Shown: positions 10,456 to 23,582 of the stretch, piece by piece | How positions within the stretch are numbered: the stretch's first letter is position 1 | Layout: each line of letters begins with the position of its first letter | Notes under the pieces: generated by a model | Told to the model about the DNA's origin: nothing | Seen by the model: the letters and a program-made list of their open reading frames with translations, nothing else | Databases searched by the model: none | Origin: Rhynchopus sp. YZ270_cl-10 | Lineage: Eukaryota > Euglenozoa > Diplonemea > Diplonemida > Diplonemidae | Reading direction: 5' to 3' | NCBI GenBank assembly: GCA_964035575.1 | Contig: OZ037927.1 | Coordinates: 1,054,001-1,118,000 of the forward strand | DNA: 64,000 nucleotides | Position numbers and translations under genes: made by a program

Positions 10456-11209
10456 CCATACACACTAAATTGTCATGCTTCAAGAGCATGCCTGGGACAA
10501 AATTACTATGACGAAAAGGCAACAAGACCACCCACAAGGAGTGTGAAATGTGCGCTGGTTTTCTGGGGGAACGCAATATTTTCTTGTGTCTAGTCCTCCG
10601 CAAGCAGAGGACAGACTTTCCTGAAGGTTTCCAAAGTCGAATTTCTTGCACTAGCTACGCTCCCTGGGTTAAATGGCAATAGCAGTGACTGACTTCTGAG
10701 AAAAATCGGGTGTGCGAAACCCAATTTCCATTTTTTTGTGTATAGTCCTGTAGGGGTGGGTGTGTGTGTGGGTAGGTGGGTAGGTGGGAGGCAACAGCCA
10801 GAAACCTGGCAAAATACTGTGTACTGGGATTGTACATATATTGTATAGATCTGACTATAAAAAAAGTTGGGATTGTACATCAAATAGTCAGATCTATACA
10901 ATTTCTATACAATTGTATGTACAATTGACAATTGTATATACAATGAGTGTATAGATCTGACTATAACCCTGTGTATATGTGTATACATTTGACTTTCACC
11001 CAAAAAAAATTTTTTTTTTTCGATTTTTTGACAAGGCGCTGGCCCATACAAAATGCACTGATAGTACAGAAAATGGCCGGGGAATAAACTCTAGATGCTC
11101 AAAACCGCCTAATTCTTGCTTTTTTTGACTTTTTGGTCCCAGAAGGGTACATAGGGTGTAGTGAGCAGGCCTCAAAAACACTTGTGAAAAATTTTTTGAG
11201 ATTTTTTTT

Positions 11210-12185
11210 TTTTTTTTTTTGAGATTTTCATACATAAGGGTAGATAAATAAATTTTATTGTTTCTTGTCCGAGACGTTTTGAAATTCTGTACGTACGTAC
11301 GGAAAAAAATATTAGTTGGGGAAAAAATGTTGTAAAAAAAATTGCAACCATGGGAGCGGGTCAAGCAGAAGGGAGACAACTACATTGATTTCACATGCCT
11401 CGTTGATGGTAGGTGTCATTGGGGGATACGGTGATGTTAGTTTTCATTTTTTTAGAATGTTCTTGTACGTTTAGCGGGTTCGCCACTGCTCCCAGAACGC
11501 TTCCACATTTTGCGCGGATAGCGCCTTGCATCCGTGGCAGATTATTCTGCCCGCTCAGCTCAGCATTTCCGAGGATGTTTCTGGCCTCGCTAAGTCCCGA
11601 AGGTCATCCCTTCACTGACAAGAAGGAAGCTCACACTTAGCCTGCATGTTACGGAGCAGGCTTCGTGCCCACTTTTGGAAAAGTCGTGTTTCGGGACCAA
11701 AAAAAAACACACCTCAAACGGTTGTGCATCAAGGGGTGGAAATAACAGTGTTTTGTGGCATTTCCGAGCCAATCCCGGGCTGTGGTGGGGGATATACGGA
11801 AAAATGGGCAAAATTTTAGTGACTTCAATTTTCACAAAGTATGAACCGATACTCGTAAGCAAGGGTCATTTTCAGGTCTGCAAACCCAACTTCAGATGAA
11901 ATTGTGTTGTTGACTGGGAACAGGTAGCGCCGCAGGCGCACGGTACCCAACTTTTTTCCTTTTTATTTTTTCCCTTTTCTCTGCTTTCTTTTGATTGCGC
12001 GACCCGATTGCTTTCCTCGGTGGGGTCACAGGTGTGTCTAAAAACACTCTGAAGTACCCCTCAGGTCACAATAAACATTTTTAAAAACAAACATTTTTTC
12101 TGGGAATCTCGAGATTCTGTACGTACGGTGGACAAGAAACAAATAAATTTATTTATCTACCCTAATGAAAATCTCAAAAATCTGT
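11210..12185. repeat. Inverted pair around TAGATAAATAAAT...GTACGTAC
   Basis: About 80 bp at 11,215-11,300 (GGGTAGATAAATAAATTTTA, then TGTACGTACG) reappears inverted at 12,105-12,185. The interior includes the 11,735-12,030 segment, which has an inverted relative at 43,140-43,470. Probably another non-autonomous element of about 1 kb. Confidence 0.5.
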
Positions 12186-12262
12186 TCTTGTCCCCAGACT
12201 GCCCCCCTGTTTTGGATACGGAGTGCCTTTTGTTTTAAATAAAAAGTAATTTATTGCTTTTA

Positions 12263-13716
12263 GGGTGGGCGAATTGACAAAATTAATTCGGGTTACATGA
12301 CGCAGAGAAAACGCTGACGCATGACGCAGAAAAAAAGTTTTCAGAAAAAAAAAGTTTTCAGGAAAAAAAGTTTTCTGGTGTGGCGCCTTAACCGATTCCC
12401 CGTGTTTCTACCGTGTTTCTACCGTGTTTCTACCAGTTGTCGCTCCGTAAAGGGGGGTTCTAGATGTTGGAAAAATTTCTTTTTTTTCGCTGGTGAGCTT
12501 TTAAACGCCGGCATTTGCATTTCCGGAATCCGTCCGGCCAGTGGTGGGGTCAATTTGCCGAAATGGACAAGTTCTCGTTTTTGATCAATTTCCGCAGTAT
12601 ACACAGTATACACAGTACACAGTATACACAGTATACACAGTACAGTACAGCTGGCCAAAAAAAAAGGTCGAAAACCACTTTTTTTGTCAGTTTCGTGACA
12701 TCCCAGCCAGTTCCGGCCCCGGTCTGTCAAATCTGTGCCTCGTATGCCTACAACATAGAGAAGCCCCTGGTAAAATTTTTTTTTTCCAAAAAAGGGAACC
12801 CCCAACCGATTCCCCGTGTTTCTACCGTGTTTCTACCGGTTTACCCCCCCCAGTAAGCGCTGCCACACCATTTTCATCAGGAAAAACTGGTTTTTGGGTG
12901 ACGGGGTAGAGATTCGTGACCCAAAACACAGTTTTTTGGCATTTCCGGAATCCGTCCAGAAAGTGGTGGGGTCAATCTCAAAAATTGGACAATTTTTTGA
13001 CCACGTAAATTTTTGAAAATATGAGCCCAGTCACTAATACGTGGGGCCATTTTCGGCCAAAAAATGTTACTGAAAAATATTTTCCCCTGAAAATTTTTCA
13101 GCCCCAAAACATACCGCGATTGGCATTTCCGGAATCTGTCCGCGCTGTGGTGGGGTCAATTTGCCGAAATGGCCAAGTTCTTGGTTTTGGTCAAAATGAG
13201 TGTAAGGTGAAGGGGCCAAGGTAAATCCCACAACCAGATTTTCTCTCCCTGATGCTGAAACATGAAAATGCGCAAAAACACCGGCATTTGCATTTTCGGA
13301 ATCTGTCCGTTCTGCGGTGGGGTCGATTTGCCGAAATGGACGAGTTCTTGGTTTTGGTCAAAACCCGTAAATGTAAGGTATAGGGTCCAAGTGTTTGCTG
13401 TAGAAACACACGGTAACAGGGATTTTAGGGCCCCCCATGCGTGTACATTTTGCAAAAAACGCGGGCATTTTGTATTTTTTATTTTGTTCGAAAACACCGG
13501 CATTTGCATTTCCTGAATCCACCCGTTCTGTGGTGGGGTCAATTGCCGAAGCCACCAAATTTAAAAACTAGAAATCACATGTGTTTTCTAGAATTTTTTG
13601 GTTTTTTGGTGGGGGAACCAAGAGAAAACTTTTTTTTTTTGAAAACTTTTTTTTCTCCAGAATTCTGAAATCCATGACGCCAATAACCCGAATTAATTTT
13701 GTCAATTCGCCCACCC
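12263..13716. mobile_element. 1,454-bp PIF/Harbinger-like non-autonomous element
   Basis: Perfect 33-bp terminal inverted repeats begin GGGTGGGCGAATTGACAAAA. The element is flanked on both sides by TTA. The same flanking sequence without the insert occurs at 23,117-23,190 (ATTGCTTTTATCTATTC), which proves the borders and a 3-bp TTA duplication. A TWA duplication with G-rich ends is typical of PIF/Harbinger. The interior is 3-4 units of the CCCCACCAC/GGAAATGC repeat family. No transposase is present. Confidence 0.85.
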
Positions 13717-13719
13717 TTA

Positions 13720-14445
13720 TCTATTCAAAAAAAAATATTTATTTATCAAAAACCCCACCTCCCATGTGGCAAAAGTCCAGGAAAAATATTTTGCCTGTGG
13801 CATTTGTACAGAAAAAAAGTGTGTTTTCGGAGGGGTGCCATGAGCCCATGGACTTAGAAAAGGCCCTGGTGCAGGGTCACTAATAAGTAATGCCTCCCAT
13901 CACGATAACTTGGTTATTTTGTTATTTTTGTCTCTTTTTTGATGTTGGCAGAGAGCGGATCTTGCAACCGGCTTTTATCTGACCTAGATTAGGACCAGTT
14001 GTGACTGGTCGCGTTCTTCTCGATATGGGTACGCCTTTGTTGGTTCTCCGTCAGCAAAGGGGGGCAGGCCACTCTCTGAGCAAAGGTGATGATATAGCCA
14101 ACAGGTTTTCGACCTTTTTGCGTTCCACGATAGCGAAGAAGTGAACGTATTTTTTGCTGGGGGTTGGATAACGCGAATACTATTTGTACACGAACAAGAC
14201 TGGAATATTCCCTTTCCCCCCTCACAGCACTCCCCCTCCCTCTTCCCTCATCCTCACACCCGAACACTCCCCACTCTCCCAGACAACACACACAACTCAC
14301 ATCAATCAGAGGCACTACACACTTACATAGCCGCCCTCTTACCCCGTCCCTCGCACAGACAGGACACCTTTTCTTTTCTCCTCCCCCCACACACCCCTCC
14401 CCCACCCCACCCCTTTGTTACCTTTTTGCCTCCACCCCATGCGTT
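13720..14445 (+). other. Upstream region of the receptor kinase-like gene
   Basis: The first part is the flank of the 12,263-13,716 element. From about 13,870 the sequence is unique-looking. From 14,205 to 14,438 it is strongly C/T-rich on the + strand and ends in CCACCCCATGCGTT just before the chosen ATG. No promoter motif is recognised. Confidence 0.4.
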
Positions 14446-16605
14446 ATGTTTCGGTGTGAGCTGCCTCTGTTTCTGACGCTTGTTGCACTGGAAGGTGTGT
14501 ACACGGCTGATGATGTGAGATTGATTGAGGTTGGGGCGTTTGCCAGCACTGGGGTCGTACTGGTAGGGGAGGTGCAGAGTGCGGTCTTTTATGCTGTCGA
14601 CCCGGAGAGGGTGCGTGCAATGCAGTACGTGGCAGGTGTACCGGGTAGTGTTGCCTCGATAGCATCGTACGGCAGCAGCTTTGGCGACACACCGATTGCC
14701 GCAGGGCGGGGCAACACTCTCTTTGTGGCAAACCCCGCTGGGGAGGTGTCCGTGCTCAACCACACTACCGCAAGCCTGGACAACATCGCGCATACTACAG
14801 CACACATGGCAGGGCAGTGCACGGCGTTGGTAGTGCCTGATGATACAGCGCATCTGTACATGGCGTGCACGAACGATACTGTGCCTGTGTTGCATACCTT
14901 CGCAGTGGCGTTACCTTCCCTGTCGTATGTAGGGCAGAGTGAGGGGAAGGTGCCATTGTGCACGGCAGGGGGGATACTTTATGTGGCTGTGATTGATGGT
15001 GCGGGTCGTGCAGGTGTGGCGGTGGCGGGGGGTGCGTCTCCCTTTGCGTTGCTCCCAACGCCTGCTGTCGGGTGTGTGGAGGATGGCGGTGTGCTCTACG
15101 TCTCAGGAGACGGCTACCTTGCTGCGTACAGTACTGTCTCCTTGGGGAGGGTGGGGTTTACAGAGGACGGCAGTCTGCCTGGGTCTGCGGTGGCGTTGCT
15201 TGGTGATGCGCTTGTGGTGCACGATGCAACGGTGGTGCTGCTGCTCCGTCCCGATGCCATGTTTGCAGTGTCGGTCGTGTCACGGTACATTCCTGCGCAG
15301 AGTGACGGTGCGGTGCAGAGTGTCGCCACAGTGCACGGCGTGCATCTCGCTGTAGCGCTGGACAGCCGTGTCGTGCTTCTTGAGGGTGTGCTGCCCACCC
15401 CCGCACCCCCCGCAGAGGTGGTGTGGTGCCAGGACGACGTCACCTGCCGCATCCACGGCGACATCGGGGCGCACTGCGACAACGCGGTCTGTGTGTGCTC
15501 CGCTTTGTTCTCATCACGATCAGGGGTCTGCGTGGACCAGCCAGGCGATGTGAAGGCGACCCTCCTGGTCGAGGCGACGTGGGGTGCGGGTGTGTCGTGC
15601 GCTGACTTTGACGCGACGTTTATTGCAAGCAGCTCTGCTGTGGGTGCGGCTGTGTCGTCGACGATGCAGGGACAGCTCATGGCACAGCATGCGACGTGCA
15701 CAGCGGAGGGTGCAGAGGCTGTCTTTATAGTGTACTCCGCGTCTGCAGCACACCTCGCAGGATTCACTTTTACGACCCTCTTCGACGACCCTGCGTTTGC
15801 ATCGTTGCGTGCGTACGGCACACCTGTGGGGGTGGCGTACATCACGACCATATGCTCTTTGCAAAACGCAGACGTCGCAGTCCGCAGCATTGCGTCGACC
15901 TGCACTGCATACGTCTGCAACCCTGCCTTCGATGTGTCCGGGGGTGTCTGCACAGCCGCTGTAACAGACACCGGAAGCGATGCATTCCCCCTCCTCCCAG
16001 TCATTGGTGCTGGCGCAGCGGTGATGTGCCTCGCGGTACTCCTCTCTGCGTACTTCATGTGGCGTCGAAGGAAGCACGACAACACAGCATCGTGCCTCTC
16101 CTCCCCAACTGAGCTCGGCCTAACCGACCACGCCGACGCACCGTTAATGCTGAACGAAATCACCAGCGCGCAGGGATCCTCCCAAGCGTTGGGGTTAACC
16201 GCCGTCGACAGTACAGTACTACCCCCACCGTCTTTGCTGAACACCGCAAGCACACCATCACCACCCACAAAGAGGTTGGACCCCTCCCTAAAGACCGCTG
16301 CGACAACTGGGGTGTCCATAAAGTCGTCTTCATCACGCAGTGAGCAGAGCACCGGGCCAACGAAGTACCTGGACGGCAGCAGCACAGAGAGGGAGATGCG
16401 CTTTGACAGCATCGCCTCGGACACACCATCGCACGACGGTGTCATGGGGAAAGCTGCGTCACGAATCGGACCGCACCACGACTTATCCCTCCTCAACTGG
16501 AAGAACTGCCAGCAACTCTCCCGCGGGACATACGGCTTCCTGCTCCTCGGCGAGGTCCGCGACAGAGCTGCCAAGCTCGCCACCACCACCACATCCTCCT
16601 CCTCC

Positions 16606-16637
<32 letters not shown>

Positions 16638-18285
16638 CTCCTCACGCAAGCCCGGCTCTGGACCTACCTACAGTACACTCACCACCAAAGTCGCCCTGCG
16701 GGTCCTCCTGAAACGCACAGAAGACGAAGCTGCCAGCGTTGCAGACAATATAGCACATCTTCGAGGGATGGGCCGCCACCAGCATGTGGCCACCCTATAC
16801 GATTCGTTGTATGTGCGTGATGCGGGGTATACTGTGGTGTTCACAGAGTATATGAGTGGATCGAGTTTGGCAACATTATCGCAAAGTGTCGTGGAAGAGG
16901 CAGAAGCGTCACGGATCTTTAAACAGGTGTTATCTGGGTTGGCGTGGCTTCACCGGAGGGGAGTACCACATGGGGCGGTTATAGCGGAGAATGTATTACT
17001 CAGTGCAGACCGATCTGTTGCCAAGCTATGCAACTTCGGATTTCTTCATATTCGCAAGGAAAAACCACTACGACCTGGTTGTGTTGCACCAGAACTTCGT
17101 GGTAGCGACGACCTTGCAGCACCAGCGGACATATGGTGTCTTGGTAACATGCTTTGTGAGGTGGCTAACGAAGGCAAACCGATGCAAGGAACAGAGGTTG
17201 TACCCGAGGATATGCCGCAAGATTTGCGTATCTTTGCGTTGGCATGTCTGCAGAGGTCCCCTACGGCACGCCCCACGGCGGTGGACCTACAGAACTACGC
17301 ATTTATCAAGATATTCGAAGCATTCCTCAAAGACAACGCACGGCACCATTCCTCCAACCACCGCAAAGGCAAAGGCATGGGCCACCTTACACCTCATGAC
17401 ATGGCAAATTGGGCGCAAAATCGTACCCTAGGGAAAGGGTCGTATGGTACAGTATATCTTGGACAGCTCCCCGATGCACGGCAACTTGCAGTGAAGGTGA
17501 TTGTCCCTCAATCTCGCGGCCAAGCAAGCGCAATGAAGAAGCAGGCGGAAGCAGAGTTCCGTATGATGGAGTCGATCCACCACCCAAGCATTGTACAGTG
17601 TCTAGGGCATCGTTGGGTATCTGAGCGATTGGAGATCTTTCTTGAGCTGGTTACTGGAGGCACCGTGCGGGCGCTTACAAAGAAGTATAAGGATTGCCGA
17701 CTTATGGACTCTGTTATTCGTGTTTACACGAAACAGGTTTTGCGGGCGTTGGACTATCTACACACTGGGACTGCAAACTCTGCGGGGGTGGGACGCCCGC
17801 CGATTGCGCATCGTGATATCAAAGGCGAGAATTTGCTTGTAGGAGAGGATGGTGTAGTGAAGCTCGCCGACTTTGGCTGCAGCAAGCTGTTTGAGTTGCG
17901 GAGCTCTGGGGGGTATCTGGGTGCCTCTGGTGGGGGTGCTTTGACTGTTGTGGGGACACCAAACTGGATGGCACCCGAGGTGATTGATGCAAAGCGATCG
18001 AAAGCATCTTACGGAACGAAGTGTGACATATGGTCCTTAGGGTGCACAGTGATCGAGATGCTCGGCAAGGTGCCCTGGCGTGAGCGCAGTGGTGAAGCCT
18101 CCTATGACATCATGAGGCGCATCGACGAAAGCCCAGGGGGTCCGCCCCTCCCAGACGATATTTCTCCAGACCTCGAGGGTTTTCTGCATGCATGCCTCAT
18201 CCGTACACCGAACGACCGTGCCTCAGCTGCAGACCTGCTCTCATACCCCTTCATCACTAACAAGGAGGTCAAGCTTCTGGAGTAG
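14446..18285 (+). CDS. Receptor-like protein with tandem pseudokinase and kinase domains
   Basis: 1,279 aa, no intron needed. The Met at 14,446 gives a hydrophobic signal peptide (MFRCELPLFLTLVAL); the frame is open upstream but low-complexity. Residues ~25-320 are a repetitive beta-propeller-like ectodomain, then a cysteine-rich part from ~326 and one membrane segment at ~515-540 followed by WRRRK. The cytoplasmic side has a degenerate kinase fold at ~684-955: GTYGF in place of a GxGxxG loop, VALRVL (Arg for the beta-3 Lys), HGAVIAEN (HRD lost) and NFG for DFG, with a poly-Ser insert (~716-733). A second kinase at ~987-1,270 is complete: GKGSYGTV, AVKV, HRDIKGEN, DFG, GTPNWMAPE, DIWSLGC, close to STE11/MAPKKK kinases. 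It probably signals from the membrane, with the pseudokinase regulating the kinase. The ligand is unknown. Confidence 0.85.
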
Positions 18286-21200
18286 CTTTTTCATAGAGCG
18301 GAGTAGCGGGGCATAACTTTATGGTCATTAGGGTGTTCATTGGGGGTGTATGATAATTGAGGTGCTCAGTAAGATGCCATTCATCTCAATCATGTATCAT
18401 TTTGTCCGTGTTTGAAATCAGTGATGGGCAATTCCACGCGGAATATCGTTTTGTTGATGTGCGTACGTGATTGACACATTCCCTTATAATCTTCTTTTAC
18501 CTTCCCTCAGAGAAATTTTGTTATTTCACCTCAGTTTTGAGTTTTTTTTTTCCCCCTTATTTTTTTTTTTTGCTGCGCTCCAGGCCACCTCATATATACC
18601 CCCAAAACATGCGTGAGCATTCTTCGGCACAACGCCAGCAATGCACCTGCGACATAACCAAACTAAATTCTTTTTTTTTTAAATAAAAAACTTCAGTGAA
18701 GCTCATCCTCGGGATGTCTACACTAATACAACCAAGTTTTCAAAAAAAAAAGTAAATCATAAAAAAATAACTAAAGCAGGACAACTGCTAGCATAGGCGG
18801 AGCAACCAAAAGCATTCCATCCTAAAGTGAGATATTACCTTGTGTGCAGAATATGCACCCATTTTTTTTCTTCCCTTTTTACATCTACTGTTGTAGGCCG
18901 CAGGGGTACTGTGTGCTTTCATCCGGATGGCTGGCATCGTACAGTGGATCAGTAGGAGGTGTGCCTGCATCAACAACTACAGTTTTTTTTGTGTTATCAA
19001 GCATTGACGAATAGAAATGGAAAACGACGGATGGTGCGTGCCCGCTTTAGCGTATTGGTTTTTCCACTAACATCACTCACATTCATCAGTGAAAAACACA
19101 AACCTTTTGCGGTGCGATAAACGAAAAAAAAGTGTTTTCTCTATTTCATTTAACTGTCATATCCTGAAGTCGTTTTTCTATTTCAAATTTTATTCCCTCC
19201 CCAAAAGGCCAACTCACTTCATGATGGCTTAGGTTCATCCTGCCAACGTTTCTATACATCCCCCACGATACATCATGTACGTCGATACTACGCAACCCGG
19301 TTGTGCCTTGGTTCCCCTCCCTTTTTTGTTGCACCCAATGTGTTTGATTCTTGTGTAGTTTCTTTGTCCACCTTTTTCTTTGTCCACCCCGGTCACCGAG
19401 AGGGCTGGTGTATTTCAAGTCAAGTTTTGTTTCGCCGTATTTTTTCTCTCTTTTTTTTTTTTTTTCTCTTTTCAGCCAAGCCTCCCTTTGTTAACGAAAA
19501 GGGAGCCGCTCCCCCATGTCCCTTGAGCGGTTTGAGGATAGGCGCGGTCATCATGAGCGCAGCCTTCCTCAGCCACTCCCCCATATGTACCGTTTTGTGA
19601 GAAGCGTATTCTAAACCCTCCCTTTTTTCTTTTTTCTTTAAAGTTTGGGTACATCCTTAGTGCACCCTATTTTTCCATTCTATTCAGTAGAATAGTTAGT
19701 ATATGAAACATTTTTTTTCTTCCTCTTCTTGTCGGGCTTTGTCGTGTGGAAGCGTCAACGCATCATACAACTACAAGAAAGGGGGGTGAGGGAACGACAA
19801 GTGACACTTTTTGGTTTGCAGTGCTTTGCGTCTGCTGTACGGTGAGGCATTTGCACTTTCAACTTAGGGAGACACCAAAAGCCATGTTAATTGCATGGTA
19901 AAATGACACGGGTAATTGAGACCCCCCTTTTTACCCTGTGTAAAAAGTTGTGCTTCGAACACACCATTAAATTCTCTTCCTCTTTCTTTATCTTTTATTT
20001 GTCTTTTTTTTTTTTTCTCTTTTTATTTTTCTGATACGAATGAATCCACCTGCCTCACACAGCAACAAACAAGTCAGCTGGCTAGGCTTGTTTCAAGAAC
20101 CCCCCCCCCCCCCCCCTGCTCACGACGTTAGCAAAAAGCTTTCCAAAAAGGTGCCATGCAAAGGAGTCCGCCTAGAGATTCTCTGCGACTCCTTGCCCAC
20201 CCCCCCCCCCCCCCCGAACAGGCTTCGATTGACTGAGAGAACGAACACCGCCCTGGCACATTCATCGCTTCCTTGGATCCGTTATGCTTTCATCCGGATG
20301 GCTTCGGACGGTGTCTGCATCAATAATTATCCCTTTCCTTTTTTTTTGTTTTTTTTTGGTACACTGTTCACAAGCGGGCTGTTGTATTTAAAGTGAATAT
20401 TTTTGTTTCTTAAACCGTGGCTACTATTCAGCGATAGTGAGTCTATAATCAAACAAAAAATTTTTTTTTTGTTTTGTTTTGTTTCTCTTCTGAGTAATTG
20501 TATCCTATCAGGTCAGTTTTGAGTTACCCCCCTCTCCCACGTCTTTCCCGTCCCTAGTATTTATTTGCGAGACTTAAAAAAAAGGAAAAAAGAAGAAGTT
20601 AATCTTAAGGGTTGAGGACGGATTTTGTTTCTACCTTACCGTACAAAAGAAAAAGGCTTTCGGCAAACATTGAGTTCAGACTCTGGTCACTTAAGTGCCT
20701 ACTAAGGTGGTGCCGAGGTGATTTGTCAGCACAATAACAGCGTGATAGGATTTCAATGTTACGCAAAAAACGTGACATTTCAAGAATTTCTGATATCATT
20801 TCCCCACCACTGTTGGATACCAAAAAAAATAATTTCATAAAATACACGATGAAGTAAATGACTTGACTTGCAATTTTACTTGCGGTTTCACCGTTGTAAG
20901 CCAACAGCAAAACGACAAACAATGCCACATGCACACATACACTTTTTCCACATTGGCATATGTCATGTAAAGCCACAAAGCCACATCGTCATTTACTTCA
21001 CCCTGTCGTGTACCCATCGGATCCTGACCCTTTCCCTCCCTCTTCCCCCTCCCCCTCCTTCTCCTTCTCCCCCTACGCTCTTTCTCCGCTGATTGGGGCC
21101 ACCACTCCATATTCAGCTTCATCTTTTGTTTTCTCGTTGACTGGAAAGTATATGAACTTTTCTTACTACAGTGCCCCCCTGCGTCCGCCGGTGTGCGGTG

Positions 21201-22287
21201 ACGCGTTTTGTACTTCCAACCTCTCTTTTAGCTGCACTGTCATCGAGAGTGTTGTTGTACATCAAGTAAATGGTGCTTTTTCGGAAATCAGTCAACGACC
21301 TTGTCAGCCAGCTGTCAAAATCAGGAGGGGGTGTGTCTATAAAGAAAACACCCCTGTGTCAGCGACCTGTCAATACTCGACCCCTCCCGGAGGACCGGTA
21401 GACTCTTTGATTTTTTTTTGATAAAACAATTTGTTGTCAATTCTAAAAAGATTGGAGGCAAGCGCTGCAGGGGAAACAAAAACGGATTGAAAAAGACAGA
21501 AGCTCGCTTTATTTTCTTTGAGTACTCAATTAACCACAACAACCGTACTTCAGTTTAACACATTTTTTCACCTTTTTGTTTTCCCGGCTTTGAGCGCACA
21601 AACAAAAGACCTGATTTTTTTTTCTTCTTTTGCCACCTCATGAAGGAGGAAATAGAAACAAAGCATTTTTGAACACACTTTCGCGGTTCAGGTGGACGAA
21701 CCGCTTGCAGAAACCCACGCCTCATCAGACAGGTCGAGGTGTGTGCGTTTCACCACAACCTCTCCCATGGGTTTTATCGTGTGATGAGTGTTAAGTTTCT
21801 ATTTCTTTCACCCAGGCATATGAGGGGATATCGCAGCGTCAACCGAACTAAAACAAAAAATCCTTCTGGCACAATTTGCCGCGCAAAAAAGAAAAAGAAC
21901 AATCGCACAGAAAAAAAACCCTCTTACATACCCCTCTGTTATTCCACACACACAAAGAATTGACTGCCTCGTACAAAACCAGTTTTTTTTGGTGAGGGGC
22001 TCAGGGGTTATATAAAAACCCCTGGGCTATTTCAAATTCTCTTGTGGTTTGTTTGAGGTGATTGACACATTCACATTTTGTTTTTTTGTTTTGATTTTTT
22101 TTTATCTGATTTTTATCTTTGTGAAGCAATCGTGGCTGCTATCCTGTGATAGGTAAGTCTAAAGTCAAACAGGGGTTTGAGTGTTTTTTTCGGTACAGCA
22201 GAACATACAGTGGAGATTGCACATAAACTGTCGCAACACAACCCGAAGGCAACTACACTACCTCCAACAATTTATCAAATAAAACAT

Positions 22288-22440
22288 GGTGTGGCTGAAG
22301 GGGGGTGCTATTTTTGGGCTATTTTTGTGCTATTTTCTGCTACTTTCTGCTATTCTGGGCATCTGGATTTTTTGGTGCGGCTGAAGGGAGGTGCTACTTT
22401 GTGCTACTTTCTGCTATTTTGGGGTCGTCAGCCACACCAA
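22288..22440 (+). repeat. 150-bp repeat with GTGCTATTTTCTGC motif, copy 1
   Basis: It reads GCTGAAGGGGGGTGCTATTT, then GGGCATCTGGATTTTTTGG, and ends GTCAGCCACACCAAT. The same unit lies at 49,028-49,188 in the same orientation, about 150 bp upstream of the 49,340 gene. Confidence 0.75.
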
Positions 22441-23116
22441 TCACCTTTTCCCCTCTCATTCCTGTTGACTTTCGCGTATATGAGAGTAAAAATCAGATCT
22501 TAAAAGGTGTTGCTGAACCATACACAGCGTACCTAGTCAGCACCATGACTGGAGCTTTTGCCAGTAATAATAACTAGAAGGTTACCAGTAAGGTTTTGTT
22601 CCAGTTTTTTTAAAAAAAGTACTAAGTCGTGCTAGTGGCTGGGTTGTGTGTACATTTTGGCCGTACCGTTGTAGTTTGTCAGGTTTTTTTTTGCTCGAAT
22701 CCGCCATTCGATGGGTGCGTGAAGGAAAACTAATTTTTCTTCCCTGGAACCCCCCGATGGGTGGGCGTGATGCTGACTGCTACGCGTTTTGTTTTGTTTT
22801 TGTTTTTTTTTTTAAATTTTGCAAAGGTTGGGTCAGTATTGAGACTCAGGTTCATCTTACATTGGGAGGAGGGGTATTTTTTCTTTGTGTTCTTGCGATA
22901 ATTCTCGATAAATCATAAATGTGAAGAGAAAAAAAATCGTGGTTTTCTTATCCCGTGATCTTTAGTCCAAAAAAGATCATAATTTTTTTTGTGCGTTTTC
23001 CTGCTTTGTGCCGTATTGTGTGTTTCTTCTCATCTTCAGGCCTCTTTTATATGCCTCTTTTCAGTAGCTGCCTCCCCTTCTCGTCCCCCTCGTTTCCCCT
23101 CCCCCCTCCCTCCCTA

Positions 23117-23190
23117 GAGTGCCTTTTGTTTTAAATAAAAAGTAATTTATTGCTTTTATCTATTCAAAAAAAAAATTATTTATCAAAAAT
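23117..23190. repeat. Empty target site of the 12,263 element
   Basis: This carries GAGTGCCTTTTGTTTTAAAT through TATCTATTC and the following A-rich run without interruption. The same sequence is split at TTA by the 1,454-bp insertion at 12,263-13,716, so it is a paralogous pre-insertion copy of the host repeat. Confidence 0.85.
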
Positions 23191-23582
23191 CCCCCCTCCC
23201 TCCCTCCGTCCTCACCTTACCATGTTATTAGCCTTCATCATGTATACATTTCGTAACCTCGGACCGAAGGCAAAGACAGAAGGAAGACGAAAGCCGTTAA
23301 AACAACAAACAACGCTAGTAGCCATTTAAATGTGGAAATAACAAAACAACGTAACGCCCCCCTCTTCTCCCTTTCTATTTTTGTTCTATATTTTTTGATA
23401 ATACTATGTAAACAGTCATCATCACCCTGGGTAGGTTGCAGTCATCATTGCAGCGCTCCGACAAAAGGGTAGAGAATAGCAAGATCGTTCAGGACATCAT
23501 CTGATTCGTCCCCTCTTGGCAAACGGAGGGTTGAGGTTTGCAGCGTTTGCGAAAAGGTCGTCTGCTGTTCCTTTGCGTTTTT

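Noticed and set aside
15114-16649. 511-aa minus-strand frame with a poly-Glu tract
   Set aside because: Shadow of the receptor kinase-like gene. The poly-Glu run is the complement of its poly-Ser tract.
20960-21421. 153-aa frame after a C/T-rich tract
   Set aside because: Starts in simple sequence and shows no conserved pattern. Its 3' end runs into a dispersed repeat.
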